DNA of 64,000 bases from Flagellimonas eckloniae (lineage in GTDB: Bacteria; Bacteroidota; Bacteroidia; Flavobacteriales; Flavobacteriaceae): positions 3,761,501 to 3,825,500 of the forward strand of contig NZ_LCTZ01000002.1 of NCBI RefSeq assembly GCF_001413955.1, read 5' to 3'. A model generated the notes under the pieces. That model made no database searches. It had not been told where the DNA came from and saw nothing but the letters and a program-made list of their open reading frames with translations. A program made the position numbers and the translations under genes. The first letter of the stretch is position 1. Every line of letters starts with the position of its first letter. Shown here piece after piece: positions 25,294-34,264 of the stretch.

Positions 25294-27399
25294 TTATCGC
25301 ACAAAAGCATTTGCCATTCCACCATCAACATTAATAGTGTTTCCTGTGCTTTTATCCAAAATAGCTACTAATGAATATACGCCATTTGCAATATCTTTTG
25401 GTAAAATGATTTCATTTAAAAGATTTCTGCTTGCATAATGTTTGGGTAATTCTTCAACGGAAATACCATATGCCTTGGCCCTTCCTTCTGCCCATTCACC
25501 TTCCCAAATTTTACTTCCTACAATAACTCCATCCGGGTTTACCGTATTAACCTTTATTTGGTGTTTCCCCAATTCTGCAGCCAATAAACGGGTCATATGT
25601 TGCTGGGCGGCCTTAGCAGTTCCATAGGCGACATTGTTGGGACCTGAGACAATGCCATTCTTACTGGCAATATGAATAATGTCTCCTCCCAAGCCTTGTG
25701 CCTTTAATATTGAAGCTCCTTTTTTTGCCATTAAAAATTGGCCCTTTACCAAAATATCTTGTAGTAACGTCCAATCATCAGTTGTGGTTTCTTCCAAAGG
25801 TTTGGAAATTGCCAATCCAGCAGAATGTACAACAATATCAACCCCACCAAATTCTATACAAGCTTTAGCATAGGCATCTTCAATCGATTCACTTTTGGTT
25901 ACATCACAGACCGCTGTTGCAGTTTCATCTTTTTTATAGGATTTCTGAGTTTCGGAAAGCACATTGTTGTCCAAATCTGTAAGTACTACATTTGCTCCCT
26001 CTGCGACCAGCTTGTCTACAATTGCCTTACCAATACCACCAGTTGCACCTGTTACAATGGCAACTTTTCTTGAAAGTGGCTTTTCCTTTGGCATTCGCTG
26101 CAATTTGGCTTCTTCCAACAGCCAATATTCAATGTTAAAAGCTTCCTGTCTTGGAAGTGCGGTATATTTGGAAATGGCCTCTGCCCCTCGCATTACATTA
26201 ATTGCATTTAAATAAAACTCACTGGCCACACGTGCCGTTTGCTTATTTTTTGCAAAAGTGAACATTCCAATGCCCGGATAAATTATAACCACAGGATTGG
26301 CATCTCGCATTGCGGGACTATTCTCATGCTTGCAATTGTCATAATACGCGGCATAGTCAGCCCTGTAATTTTCAAATTGTGGTTTTAGTTTTGCTATGAT
26401 TTCTTCAGTATTGGAAAAATCTTCATCAGAAGTCAAATTAATTACCAAAGGCATTATTTTTGTTCGAAGAAAGTGATCCGGGCAAGATGTGCCCATTGGA
26501 GCCAAGCGCTCCAAATCATTACTGTTGATGAATTCCAAAACTGCTTCCGAGTCGGTAAAATGCCCTATCATCCTATTTTCCTGGGAACACAGTCCTCTTA
26601 AAATAGGCGCAATTTGAGCGGCTTGTGAAATCCTTTTTTCTGGAGGAGCAGCTGTAATTTTTTCCCCTCCAAAGACAACACCGTTTGACTTTATTTTGTC
26701 CACAATGTAAGCGGATGCTTTTTCAATAACTTCAAGACTGTTTACATAACATTCATAGGAAGTATCTCCCCAGGTAAATAAACCATGGCTCCCCAAGACT
26801 ATACCTCTAATCCCAGGGTTGTTGTTCAGGCAGTTCTCTAACTGTAAACCCAGATCAAATCCAGGCCTTTGCCATGGAATCCACCCCATGGAATCACCCC
26901 ATATCTCCTTAGTGATTTGTTCCCCATCTTTGGCGGCAGCAATAGCAATTAAAGCGTCTGGATGCAGATGATCTATATGTTTAAAAGGTAGCAATCCATG
27001 CAAAGGGGTATCTATAGAAGGTGCCTTACTATCTAAATCATAGATGCAATGGTTAAACAGGGCAACCATTTCGTCTTCATTTTCTATTCCCCTGTATACT
27101 TTCTTTAGGTTTTGTAGTCTTTCTACATAGAGACCTGCAATTCCAGACCTGGTAAGGGTACCAATATCACCCCCAGAGCCCTTGACCCACATTACTTCAA
27201 CTTTATTTTTTGTTAGAGGGTCTATCTCAAAGGTCTTACAACTGGTATTTCCTCCTCCATAGTTGGTTATCCTTAAATCAGCTCCTAAAATATTGGAACG
27301 GTATAGGAACAATTCAACTTCATTTCCTGAAAGTTGATCTGCTTTTTCTTTATCCCATAGATAATCAACATATTGGTATTTCTTCTTTTTTACTTCCAT
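25294..27399 (-). CDS. Bifunctional rhamnulose-1-phosphate aldolase/lactaldehyde dehydrogenase
   Basis: A 701-residue fusion and the first gene of the rhamnose operon. Residues 1-435 are a class II aldolase domain: N-Y-G-G-G-N-T-S-C-K, the zinc segment H-I-D-H-L-H-P-D-A, and G-S-H-G-L-F-T-W. It should split L-rhamnulose 1-phosphate into dihydroxyacetone phosphate and L-lactaldehyde. From about 446 on is a short-chain dehydrogenase: V-T-G-A-T-G-G-I-G, V-H-S-A-G and catalytic Y-G-T-A-K. It should oxidise lactaldehyde to lactate. Such RhaE-RhaW fusions are known from other rhamnose-using bacteria. Expression likely starts from the direct-repeat promoter upstream. Confidence 0.93.
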   Translation of the reverse strand: MEVKKKKYQYVDYLWDKEKADQLSGNEVELFLYRSNILGADLRITNYGGGNTSCKTFEIDPLTKNKVEVMWVKGSGGDIGTLTRSGIAGLYVERLQNLKKVYRGIENEDEMVALFNHCIYDLDSKAPSIDTPLHGLLPFKHIDHLHPDALIAIAAAKDGEQITKEIWGDSMGWIPWQRPGFDLGLQLENCLNNNPGIRGIVLGSHGLFTWGDTSYECYVNSLEVIEKASAYIVDKIKSNGVVFGGEKITAAPPEKRISQAAQIAPILRGLCSQENRMIGHFTDSEAVLEFINSNDLERLAPMGTSCPDHFLRTKIMPLVINLTSDEDFSNTEEIIAKLKPQFENYRADYAAYYDNCKHENSPAMRDANPVVIIYPGIGMFTFAKNKQTARVASEFYLNAINVMRGAEAISKYTALPRQEAFNIEYWLLEEAKLQRMPKEKPLSRKVAIVTGATGGIGKAIVDKLVAEGANVVLTDLDNNVLSETQKSYKKDETATAVCDVTKSESIEDAYAKACIEFGGVDIVVHSAGLAISKPLEETTTDDWTLLQDILVKGQFLMAKKGASILKAQGLGGDIIHIASKNGIVSGPNNVAYGTAKAAQQHMTRLLAAELGKHQIKVNTVNPDGVIVGSKIWEGEWAEGRAKAYGISVEELPKHYASRNLLNEIILPKDIANGVYSLVAILDKSTGNTINVDGGMANAFVR

Positions 27400-27455
27400 G
27401 TTTTGGTTAGGCTACTTAAAAATTATCGTCCTCTTTCTTTACCTTGTATTGAATG

Positions 27456-27501
27456 CTAATATATAACCCCCATTATAAAACTGTATCCTGTGCTATGCTG
27501 T
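27456..27501 (-). promoter_or_regulatory. Direct-repeat promoter A (rhamnose operon)
   Basis: In the direction of the rhamnose operon the sequence reads ACAGCATA-GC-ACAGGATA (27501 down to 27484), two half-sites repeated at 10-nt pitch. Exactly 20 nt later comes TATATTAG (27463-27456), a one-mismatch TAnnTTTG box. The predicted leader is about 50 nt. The surrounding 27400-27756 gap holds no gene and also contains the GntR promoter. Confidence 0.65.
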
Positions 27502-27756
27502 TATTGTTAATTTTGAAAGTATAGTTTTTGGATTTTCAGGCCATCCTTGATAAAAAACTATCAATGTTGACCCAGAATGTTATAATTATAAATTTTTTCT
27601 AGGCTCTTTAAGTCGGTCTTAATTCAAAATAGGAATAGACTATCAAAAGGTTACACCAGATATTTTGGTATTTGGGATATCAACTAGATTTGAAAAGGAA
27701 TTTTTAAAATTGAAAAAATGTTGTTAACCTTACAATCAATCTAAACCTCTGTTTAA

Positions 27757-28803
27757 ATGAATATGTTTAAATATATTCAGATTGATAAAAATTCACGTAT
27801 CCCCAAGTATCAACAAATAGTGGATTCCATTATTTACAATATTTCCATTGGCAACCTTCAGATTGATGAAAAGATTCCATCAATCAATATGTTTAGTGAG
27901 GAATATCTTATTTCTAGGGATACTATTGAAAAAGCCTACAGTATTTTAAAGGAGCGGAAAATTATTTCATCGATTAGGGGCAAAGGATATTATATTGCTC
28001 GCACCCAATTGATATCCAAGATAAATATCTTGTTTCTGATAAATAAGCTGAGTACTTACAAAATGAAGATATACAATACCTTCATAAATAACATGGGTGG
28101 AAATTCACACACCGACCTTCATATTTATCATTGTGATGAGTCTTTGTTTTTAAACTTAATGGCAAAAAATAATAAATCATATGATTACTATGTAATCATG
28201 CCTCATTTTAAAACGAAAGACTTAAAACACATAAGTTACACTGATGAAGTATTGAAAACGATTAACAAAATCCCCAAGGGTAAGCTTATTATCATGGACA
28301 ATAATAAGCTTGAAATTGATGGAGACATTGTAGAAATCTATCAAGATTTTGAAAATGATATCTATCAAGCATTGAAAGAGGGCCTTTCTAAAATTTCATC
28401 ATACAAGAAATTGATTATGGTCTATCCCAAAAAATCGATTTACCCCTACCCTAAAAGGGTTTTGATGGGTTTTAAAAAATTCTGTACTGAATTTGATATG
28501 GATTTTGAAATTTTGGATGAAATATATGATGATATAATTCTCAAGAGGGGAGACTTGTTCATTACTATTGAAGAATCTGATTTAGTTAATTTAATAAATG
28601 AAATAAGGGACGGGGAGCTTCTTATTGGAAAGGATATAGGGGTTATCTCATATAATGACACTCAGTTAAAAGAACTGTTAAGGGTTACCGTAATTTCTAC
28701 AGATTTTGAAGCAATGGGTGAAACTGCGGCCAGAATGATATTGAACAAGGAGAAAGGTAAAATTAAAAATCCGTTTCACTTTATCGATAGAAAATCTATC
28801 TAG
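27757..28803 (+). CDS. GntR-family regulator with LacI-type sensor domain (copy 1)
   Basis: 348 residues. Residues 1-75 are a GntR winged helix (S-R-I-P-K-Y-Q-Q-I-V, G-x-L-x-I-D-E-K-I-P-S-I-N, S-R-D-T-I-E-K-A-Y, G-K-G-Y-Y-I-A). Residues 90-345 are a periplasmic-binding-protein-like sugar sensor ending G-V-I-S-Y-N-D-T and a late T-A-A-R-M-I-L. It is cytosolic. It is divergent from the rhamnose operon, so rhamnose or an intermediate is a plausible ligand. A close full-length paralogue lies at 43001-44047. A GntR protein (AusR) is known to repress alginate use in Zobellia. Confidence 0.9.
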   Translation: MNMFKYIQIDKNSRIPKYQQIVDSIIYNISIGNLQIDEKIPSINMFSEEYLISRDTIEKAYSILKERKIISSIRGKGYYIARTQLISKINILFLINKLSTYKMKIYNTFINNMGGNSHTDLHIYHCDESLFLNLMAKNNKSYDYYVIMPHFKTKDLKHISYTDEVLKTINKIPKGKLIIMDNNKLEIDGDIVEIYQDFENDIYQALKEGLSKISSYKKLIMVYPKKSIYPYPKRVLMGFKKFCTEFDMDFEILDEIYDDIILKRGDLFITIEESDLVNLINEIRDGELLIGKDIGVISYNDTQLKELLRVTVISTDFEAMGETAARMILNKEKGKIKNPFHFIDRKSI

Positions 28804-29032
28804 TTTTAGCGTTTTTCTTTCTTTTGGTCCAGTTTATTGATTAAAAGATTTCATTTTCCTCTTCGGATAACATTTGTTGAAACTGCTTTTGCATGATATT
28901 TAATTTTTTTTGTGGCAAATTCGTTCCCTATTCCAAATATCATCTAAAAAGGGTGGTTCTTGTAACGTTCAAGATCAAAAAAATCATAGTTTTATAAGGA
29001 GAACAAAGGGAAATACTTTTAAACAAAGCAGT

Positions 29033-30391
29033 ATGTCAGAAAATAAAAGAAGAAAGTTTTTACAAAGAGCCGTTCTTGGTGGTGGTGCTATTGTGGCCTC
29101 ACCAACACTTGGATTTTCTGGCGATTATAAATCTACAAACCAACTTAAGCGCGTTTCCAAATCAAAAGTAAATAACGAAGAGCTTTCAATTGCGGTAATT
29201 GGGGCAGGGGGAATGGGTTCTGAGAATGTAAATACCATTCTTAAGCATGATGGTGTAAAACTTGTTGCAGTTTGTGATTTGTATCAAGGGAGACTAAAAG
29301 CTGCAAGTGAAAAATGGGGAGAAAATCTATTTTTAACGGATAATTATAAAGACGTACTTAAACGAAAGGATATTGATGCTGTTATAATAGGTACTCCTGA
29401 TCATTGGCACAAACAGATTTCGATAGATGCCCTAAATGCTGGAAAGCATGTTTATTGTGAGAAACCAATGGTACATTCGGTTGAAGAAGGGCATGAGTTG
29501 ATCAATACGTGGAAACGTTCTGGGAAGGTTTTTATGGTAGGGAGTCAGGGACTTTCTTCTTTAGGTAATGAAAAGGCAAAACAATTATTGGCAGATGGAG
29601 CAATTGGTGAACTGAATTATGCTGAAGGTTTTTGGGCACGGCACTCCCCCATTGGAGCGTGGCAGTATACCATTCCAACGGATGCCTCCCAAAAAACTGT
29701 AAATTGGAACCAGTTTGTATCAAATACAAAAAGAATACCTTTTGATTCCATTCGATTTTTTAGATGGAGGAATTATTTGGATTACGGTACTGGAATGTCT
29801 GGCGATTTGTTCGTGCATCTTTTTTCAAGCCTTCACTTTATTACCAATTCGTTGGGGCCAAATAAAATTAGTGCTATGGGAGGCCTACGGTATTGGAAGG
29901 ACGGAAGGGAAGTGCCTGATGTTCTTTTGGGAATGTTCCAATATCCAGAGGTCAAGGAACATCCAGGTTTCAATCTTTCCTTGAGATGTAATTTTGTTGA
30001 TGGCACTAGCGGAACCACATATTTAAAACTTGTTGGTAGCAAGGGTTCCATGGATGTGAAATGGGAAGAAGTGGTGTTAAGAAGGAACGCTACCTCTACA
30101 GATGACCCCTTTGAATTGGCCAAAATGAAAGAGGCCGGTATAGAACCAAATGACAGAAAGAAAATGGTCCCTCCAAGTGAAGTGGTCTATAAGGCAGAAA
30201 ATGGATACAAAGGAGCACATTATGATCATCATGGAAATTTTGTGAATGCAATTAGAAATGGCACATCGGTAGTGGAGGATCCCATATTTGGATTTAGGGC
30301 AGCTGCTCCAGCTTTGTTATGCAATGAGAGTTATTTTAAAGATAAATTCATTAAATGGAATCCAATTACAATGGAAGTTGAAGAAGAATGA
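29033..30391 (+). CDS. Tat-exported Gfo/Idh/MocA family oxidoreductase
   Basis: 452 residues from the ATG at 29033. An ORF extends 123 nt further upstream but its codons do not look coding. The N-terminus carries a twin-arginine signal K-R-R-K-F-L-Q followed by a hydrophobic segment, so the folded protein with its bound NAD(P) should be exported. The Rossmann motif is V-I-G-A-G-G-M-G and the family motif is Y-C-E-K-P-M. A late H-Y-D-H-H-G-N-F segment probably lies at the active site. Exported members often oxidise sugar C3 hydroxyls to ketones. The next gene encodes a DUF1080 protein, which fits a 3-keto-glycoside route. Confidence 0.88.
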   Translation: MSENKRRKFLQRAVLGGGAIVASPTLGFSGDYKSTNQLKRVSKSKVNNEELSIAVIGAGGMGSENVNTILKHDGVKLVAVCDLYQGRLKAASEKWGENLFLTDNYKDVLKRKDIDAVIIGTPDHWHKQISIDALNAGKHVYCEKPMVHSVEEGHELINTWKRSGKVFMVGSQGLSSLGNEKAKQLLADGAIGELNYAEGFWARHSPIGAWQYTIPTDASQKTVNWNQFVSNTKRIPFDSIRFFRWRNYLDYGTGMSGDLFVHLFSSLHFITNSLGPNKISAMGGLRYWKDGREVPDVLLGMFQYPEVKEHPGFNLSLRCNFVDGTSGTTYLKLVGSKGSMDVKWEEVVLRRNATSTDDPFELAKMKEAGIEPNDRKKMVPPSEVVYKAENGYKGAHYDHHGNFVNAIRNGTSVVEDPIFGFRAAAPALLCNESYFKDKFIKWNPITMEVEEE

Positions 30392-30445
30392 TAATAAAGA
30401 CAAGATGATTTTGGCTTTAAAAATCAATCATTTAAAATAAAATCA

Positions 30446-31183
30446 ATGAAAAATTCAATTGAAATATGCTTGATTGGTATCTTTTTGCTAACTGGTTGTT
30501 TAGAGAAGGTTAAGGAAAAAGAGGTTGTAGCAGAACCACAAACCCAAAACTTGGAAAAGAACAAAGACTGGCTTTATCTATTTGATGGTACAACAACTGA
30601 AGGATGGAGAGGTTATAATTCCACAGAACTTCCGGCTAGCTGGATTATTGAAGATGGAGCATTAAAATCACTTGGAAAAGGTGGCGATATTGGAGGGGAT
30701 ATCGTATACAGTTCTCAAGAATTTGAAAACTTTGAACTTTATTTAGAATGGAAAATATCTGAAGGGGGAAATAGTGGTGTTTTTTATCATGTTCAGGAGG
30801 GAGAACAATATGAGTCGCCCTATCAGAATGCACCTGAGTATCAATTGATAGATCAGTTGGGATTTCCCCAAAAACTCGAAGATTGGCAGAGCGTTGGAGC
30901 GGATTATGGAATGTACATAACAGACAAGGCCAATTTGGTAGTAAAACAAGCTGGAGAATGGAATACCACTAGAATTGTATTTCAACCCAACAAGGTGCGG
31001 CATTGGTTGAATGGAAAGAAGGTTATTGAATTCATTCCTTGGTCAGACGATTGGAATATGAAAAAAGAGAAGGGTAAGTGGAAGGACTATCCTGATTATG
31101 GGCTTGCAAAAAAGGGATTCATTGGACTTCAGGACCACGGCAGCTTTATTTGGTTTAAAAATATCAGGATAAAGGAATTATAA
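30446..31183 (+). CDS. DUF1080 (3-keto-disaccharide hydrolase-like) lipoprotein
   Basis: 245 residues with a type II signal peptide and lipobox L-T-G-C (Cys18). The mature part is a single concanavalin-like beta-sandwich of the DUF1080 family: W-L-Y-L-F-D-G-T-T near residue 42, E-G-G-N-S-G-V-F-Y-H, P-E-Y-Q-L-I-D, W-N-T-T-R-I-V and the end F-I-G-L-Q-D-H-G-S. Family members cleave 3-keto-glycosides. It lies 54 nt after the Gfo/Idh/MocA gene in the same direction, so both likely act in the envelope on the same oxidised sugar. Confidence 0.88.
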   Translation: MKNSIEICLIGIFLLTGCLEKVKEKEVVAEPQTQNLEKNKDWLYLFDGTTTEGWRGYNSTELPASWIIEDGALKSLGKGGDIGGDIVYSSQEFENFELYLEWKISEGGNSGVFYHVQEGEQYESPYQNAPEYQLIDQLGFPQKLEDWQSVGADYGMYITDKANLVVKQAGEWNTTRIVFQPNKVRHWLNGKKVIEFIPWSDDWNMKKEKGKWKDYPDYGLAKKGFIGLQDHGSFIWFKNIRIKEL

Positions 31184-31838
31184 ATCGGAAAAAGGATATG
31201 CTTTCTTGAATTGTGATAAGAGATATGGAGAACTATCCATATTTGAACAACCATGTTTTTATTGAAGCCATGGAAATTGCTCCAAAAAGCTGGATTTTTT
31301 AAAGACTAATATAATATACCTGAAAACTACAGTAGCGTTTCTCTACCCATAACCCCCATAATTACAAAAATTGTGATAGAGATGGTCAAACAGCAAAAAG
31401 CTGCAAATAGGTTGTCGGGTGTGAATTCCTTTTTAATAGTGATAATCAATGCTTTCATGGGAACTTCTTTTGAACAAAGTTGGGAAGATTGGGGGTTTTA
31501 CCCTTTTGGATTCGTTCAAAGAAAAGAAGATAGGATAAATGGTAAAGAGGACAGGTTTTATCGAAAAATATAGCTTTTCAACCAATTTTTGTGGTCAATA
31601 AAGTAAAGTTATGAAGATCGGATACTCTAGAATACTCAAAACATTGTTTTGCGCAACTTCTTGGCATACAATTTAAAACTATAATCAATTCCTCAATAAT
31701 TTGAGCCTGTCAATTAGCATAAGGAGCTCGTCTAGTTTGTTTTTAGTCATTTGGAAGTACCATGGTTGATGCTCTTCTGCAAGAGATGCTGGCGCCTAAT
31801 TTTAGAAATATTACCAATAAATTATTTACAACAACAAG
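31184..31838. other. Gene-poor gap with short coding remnants
   Basis: I find no intact gene here. Short frames exist: 25 codons from the ATG at 31229 on the plus strand, and a 66-codon GTG-initiated frame at 31373-31573. Neither has a recognisable motif. A protein-like fragment on the minus strand at 31685-31795 is listed separately. The stretch is probably eroded DNA between two oppositely transcribed units that meet here. Confidence 0.45.
31685..31795 (-). pseudogene. Possible C-terminal remnant of a decayed gene
   Basis: After an in-frame stop at 31796-31798, 36 codons read to a TGA at 31685-31687. The residues look protein-like: A-E-E-H-Q-P-W-Y-F-Q-M-T then an amphipathic K-L-D-E-L-L-M-L-I-D-R-L. 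No start codon sits upstream in frame. I do not recognise the family. It may be the tail of a deleted gene, or chance. Confidence 0.25.
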
Positions 31839-31874
31839 AATCCTCTATAGCATATTTATAAACTATAGAGGATT
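31839..31874 (-). terminator. Hairpin terminator of the SusC1-SusD1-FAS1 operon
   Basis: A perfect 12-bp stem, AATCCTCTATAG (31839-31850) with CTATAGAGGATT (31863-31874), has a 12-nt loop and lies 44 nt after the FAS1 stop codon. The following T content on the minus strand is moderate. Confidence 0.65.
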
Positions 31875-31917
31875 TCATGCTAACTCACAAAAAAACTAAC
31901 TCAAACTAATTATTTTA

Positions 31918-32628
31918 TTAAATGCTTGGAGCTGGATACGGTTGGTTCCTAACAGGATCGTTCAAACTATGGCCTATGCCGTTGTTAAAAACGTAGTTAT
32001 AATTTCTCAACCTTTCGTCCTGACTTGTTGCTGTACTTGGCAATGGAGCAGGACTCCTATTAACATCTATACGTAGTCTATTATCGCGTCTTAAAATAAT
32101 CTTACCTGCATCACCCGGTATCAACGTTTGAAATTCGTAATTCACGTCAAACTCAATAAGAGGGTCGTTTTGGGTTATATAGGTTGTAATAATGTGATAT
32201 TGTAAAATCAACCTTAAAACATCAATATCTGCCCTGGCCATTACTTGGGCAGGGGTTTCTCCTTCGGCAACCTCTTCAGAGCCTGTTATTAGTTCAATAA
32301 CATCGCCCCCTCCTTCAAAAGCATTGTTGTTTAACATTAAATATGTTCTACCACTGTTAGGGGTATTGTATTCATCTATCATACCTGCTGCTTCTATGGC
32401 GGCAACTAAATAATTATAATTGTCACCATTGAATGTGCCATCTTCATTCAATCCATTGACTTGTGGTAGATTGAAAAATTCCCAAGCTGTAATAGTGTCA
32501 TATGGATCCGTGAGGTCAACATCAGGCTCAAAAACAAATCTTTCTTGCAGGTCTATATCGCAGCCAAACAAAAACATTGTAAAGCTTGCCAATGCCAAAA
32601 TCTTTATATTTTTTATGTTTTTCATCAT
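31918..32628 (-). CDS. FAS1 (fasciclin) domain lipoprotein of SusCD pair 1
   Basis: About 236 residues, with a lipobox L-F-G-C (Cys23) after a hydrophobic leader. One FAS1-like domain covers most of the mature protein. Supporting elements are Y-N-Y-L-V-A-A-I-E-A-A-G-M, T-Y-L-M-L-N-N-N-A-F and V-L-R-L-I-L-Q-Y-H-I-I, the last resembling the H-box. It is the third gene of the SusC1-SusD1 operon, so a surface glycan-binding or adhesion role is likely, analogous to SusE/F-type accessory lipoproteins; this is inference. The start could be either of two adjacent ATGs (32628 or 32625), not the upstream TTG. Confidence 0.8.
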   Translation of the reverse strand: MMKNIKNIKILALASFTMFLFGCDIDLQERFVFEPDVDLTDPYDTITAWEFFNLPQVNGLNEDGTFNGDNYNYLVAAIEAAGMIDEYNTPNSGRTYLMLNNNAFEGGGDVIELITGSEEVAEGETPAQVMARADIDVLRLILQYHIITTYITQNDPLIEFDVNYEFQTLIPGDAGKIILRRDNRLRIDVNRSPAPLPSTATSQDERLRNYNYVFNNGIGHSLNDPVRNQPYPAPSI

Positions 32629-32652
32629 TATCAATTTTGTTTATGTTGTGAT

Positions 32653-34254
32653 TTAGTATCCTGGTGTTTGGCCTAACAATGGATTCTCAACCAAATGGTC
32701 ATCAAAAATGGGGAACAACAATCGTTCTTGGGTCAAAGGGATACCTCCTGTAAGCGTGTCCAATATTGGGTTCATGACTTCCAAGGCTCTATTGGTTCTC
32801 CTAAGATCCCACCATCTTTGTGCTTCACCTACCAACTCAAGGTGACGTTCATCTAGGATAAAGATTTCCCGTTCGTCCATGGTTGCGCCGAATTCTACTG
32901 AATCAACAGGTGGTAATTGTCTTGCAGTTCTAAATTCATTTATCAATTCTAATGCCCTTGCATTATTACCAAGTCTATTCTCTACTTCAGCCAAATAAAG
33001 TATAATATTGGCATAACGGTACAATACCATATCACTATCGTCCAGCGATTGATTATAATTTACCTTATTATACTTTGCCAATCTTGCATTACCAAGACCT
33101 TTACTTTCCAAGTTTACATCATTTTCACGGGATAGGTAATATCTATAGTCCCCGTAGACTGGTGCAATGGAATCTTGTTCCATACCATTTTCATCGGTAA
33201 AAACCACTGTCTGGGTAAGTACTGGATCGGTATTTGGGTATTTTGTTACCCAGCCTAAAGAATCGATTGGAAACTTTTCCCTCCATTTATTTTCAAGTGC
33301 CGGTGATAGTGTGTAAGAAGGGATACCAGCAAAAAACAAGGCATAAATACCTGCTCTGTTACGATTACCTGACCCTGCATCCTCATTTAAACTGAAACCA
33401 ATTGACATTATAAGCTCCGGTCCTTCCTGAACCTTCAAAGGTCCCATGCTTTCAGAATCCGGGTCGAAAGGATCTACGTTATCATTAAGGAAAAGGTTTT
33501 GCCATGCCTCGGCAGTTGTTACTAGGCTAAACTCATTGCTGTCAACAATCTTTTGTAAAGCTGTACGGGCGTTTGTATCATCACCCAAAAATCCGTATAC
33601 CTCGGCTTGTAAGGCCCAAATACTGGTCAAAGAAAACCTATATGGTGCGGTAAATAAGTTCATGTTTTGCTCCGCTGCCAACATATCTGGTATAATTACC
33701 TCATTAATAATTGTATTGGCATCCGTGCGCGTTTTTTGCAACTCTGGTCCAGCACCCACTACAGGTTCTGTGAAGAGCGGGACAGCTCCCCATACCCTGA
33801 CAGCTTGAAAATAAGCATATGCTCTCATCGCTTGAGCCTCACCAAGCAAATTGGAGTCAAAGCCATCAATTGTTGGAATATTGGCTATGGCATAATTAGC
33901 CCTGTTGATCATGTCATAAAAGTCATTCCATCGTATCACATTTGAATTACCTGAAGTAACGTCATTTGTGGTTAACTCAATATTATCCGCATTAGCGCCA
34001 TCGTTTCCGTTGATGTAACTGTCTCCCCTGAGCTCCCCCCAATAATAATGCTTCAGCCTAAATGTAGGTTGCATAGCATCATACATTCCAATGATAGCTC
34101 CCAAGGCATCATTATTGTTTCTAAAGAAGTTGTTTGGATCAATTTCACTTATTGGCGATTCATCAACCAACTCATTACATGATATAGTACCTACGAATAC
34201 CATAAGAATGGTAAGTACTAGTGTGATATAGTTTTTTATATTTTGAATTTTCAT
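32653..34254 (-). CDS. SusD-like glycan-binding lipoprotein (pair 1)
   Basis: 533 residues, normal for the RagB/SusD family. It has a type II signal with Cys26 and an acidic stretch soon after. The N-terminal family pattern includes N-N-F-F-R-N-N-N-D-A, followed by the TPR-rich helices with A-M-R-A-Y-A-Y-F. The C-terminal R-Y-A-N-I-I-L-Y-L-A-E-V pattern and the late E-R-H-L-E-L-V-G-E-A-Q-R-W-W-D-L-R-R are typical. It forms the lid of SusC1 at the outer-membrane surface and delivers oligosaccharide. It begins 10 nt after SusC1. Confidence 0.95.
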   Translation of the reverse strand: MKIQNIKNYITLVLTILMVFVGTISCNELVDESPISEIDPNNFFRNNNDALGAIIGMYDAMQPTFRLKHYYWGELRGDSYINGNDGANADNIELTTNDVTSGNSNVIRWNDFYDMINRANYAIANIPTIDGFDSNLLGEAQAMRAYAYFQAVRVWGAVPLFTEPVVGAGPELQKTRTDANTIINEVIIPDMLAAEQNMNLFTAPYRFSLTSIWALQAEVYGFLGDDTNARTALQKIVDSNEFSLVTTAEAWQNLFLNDNVDPFDPDSESMGPLKVQEGPELIMSIGFSLNEDAGSGNRNRAGIYALFFAGIPSYTLSPALENKWREKFPIDSLGWVTKYPNTDPVLTQTVVFTDENGMEQDSIAPVYGDYRYYLSRENDVNLESKGLGNARLAKYNKVNYNQSLDDSDMVLYRYANIILYLAEVENRLGNNARALELINEFRTARQLPPVDSVEFGATMDEREIFILDERHLELVGEAQRWWDLRRTNRALEVMNPILDTLTGGIPLTQERLLFPIFDDHLVENPLLGQTPGY

Positions 34255-34264
34255 CGTTGTTGTT

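Noticed and set aside
27484..27501. Palindromic (GntR-style) reading of the shared promoter motif
   Set aside because: Only the central CC/GG bases are symmetric. A direct repeat with 10-nt pitch explains all five sites much better.
28910..29032. 41-codon N-terminal extension of the Gfo/Idh/MocA protein
   Set aside because: It would bury the twin-arginine signal inside the protein, and its residues have no coding character.
31229..31306. 25-codon frame with the same TGGATTTTTTAA ending as the relic at 47351-47572
   Set aside because: The shared 12 bases are AT-rich and stand alone; no wider similarity was found between the two regions.
31373..31573. 66-codon plus-strand frame in the convergent gap
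   Set aside because: Starts with GTG, has no signal, motif or promoter, and the residues are not protein-like beyond a few aromatic positions.
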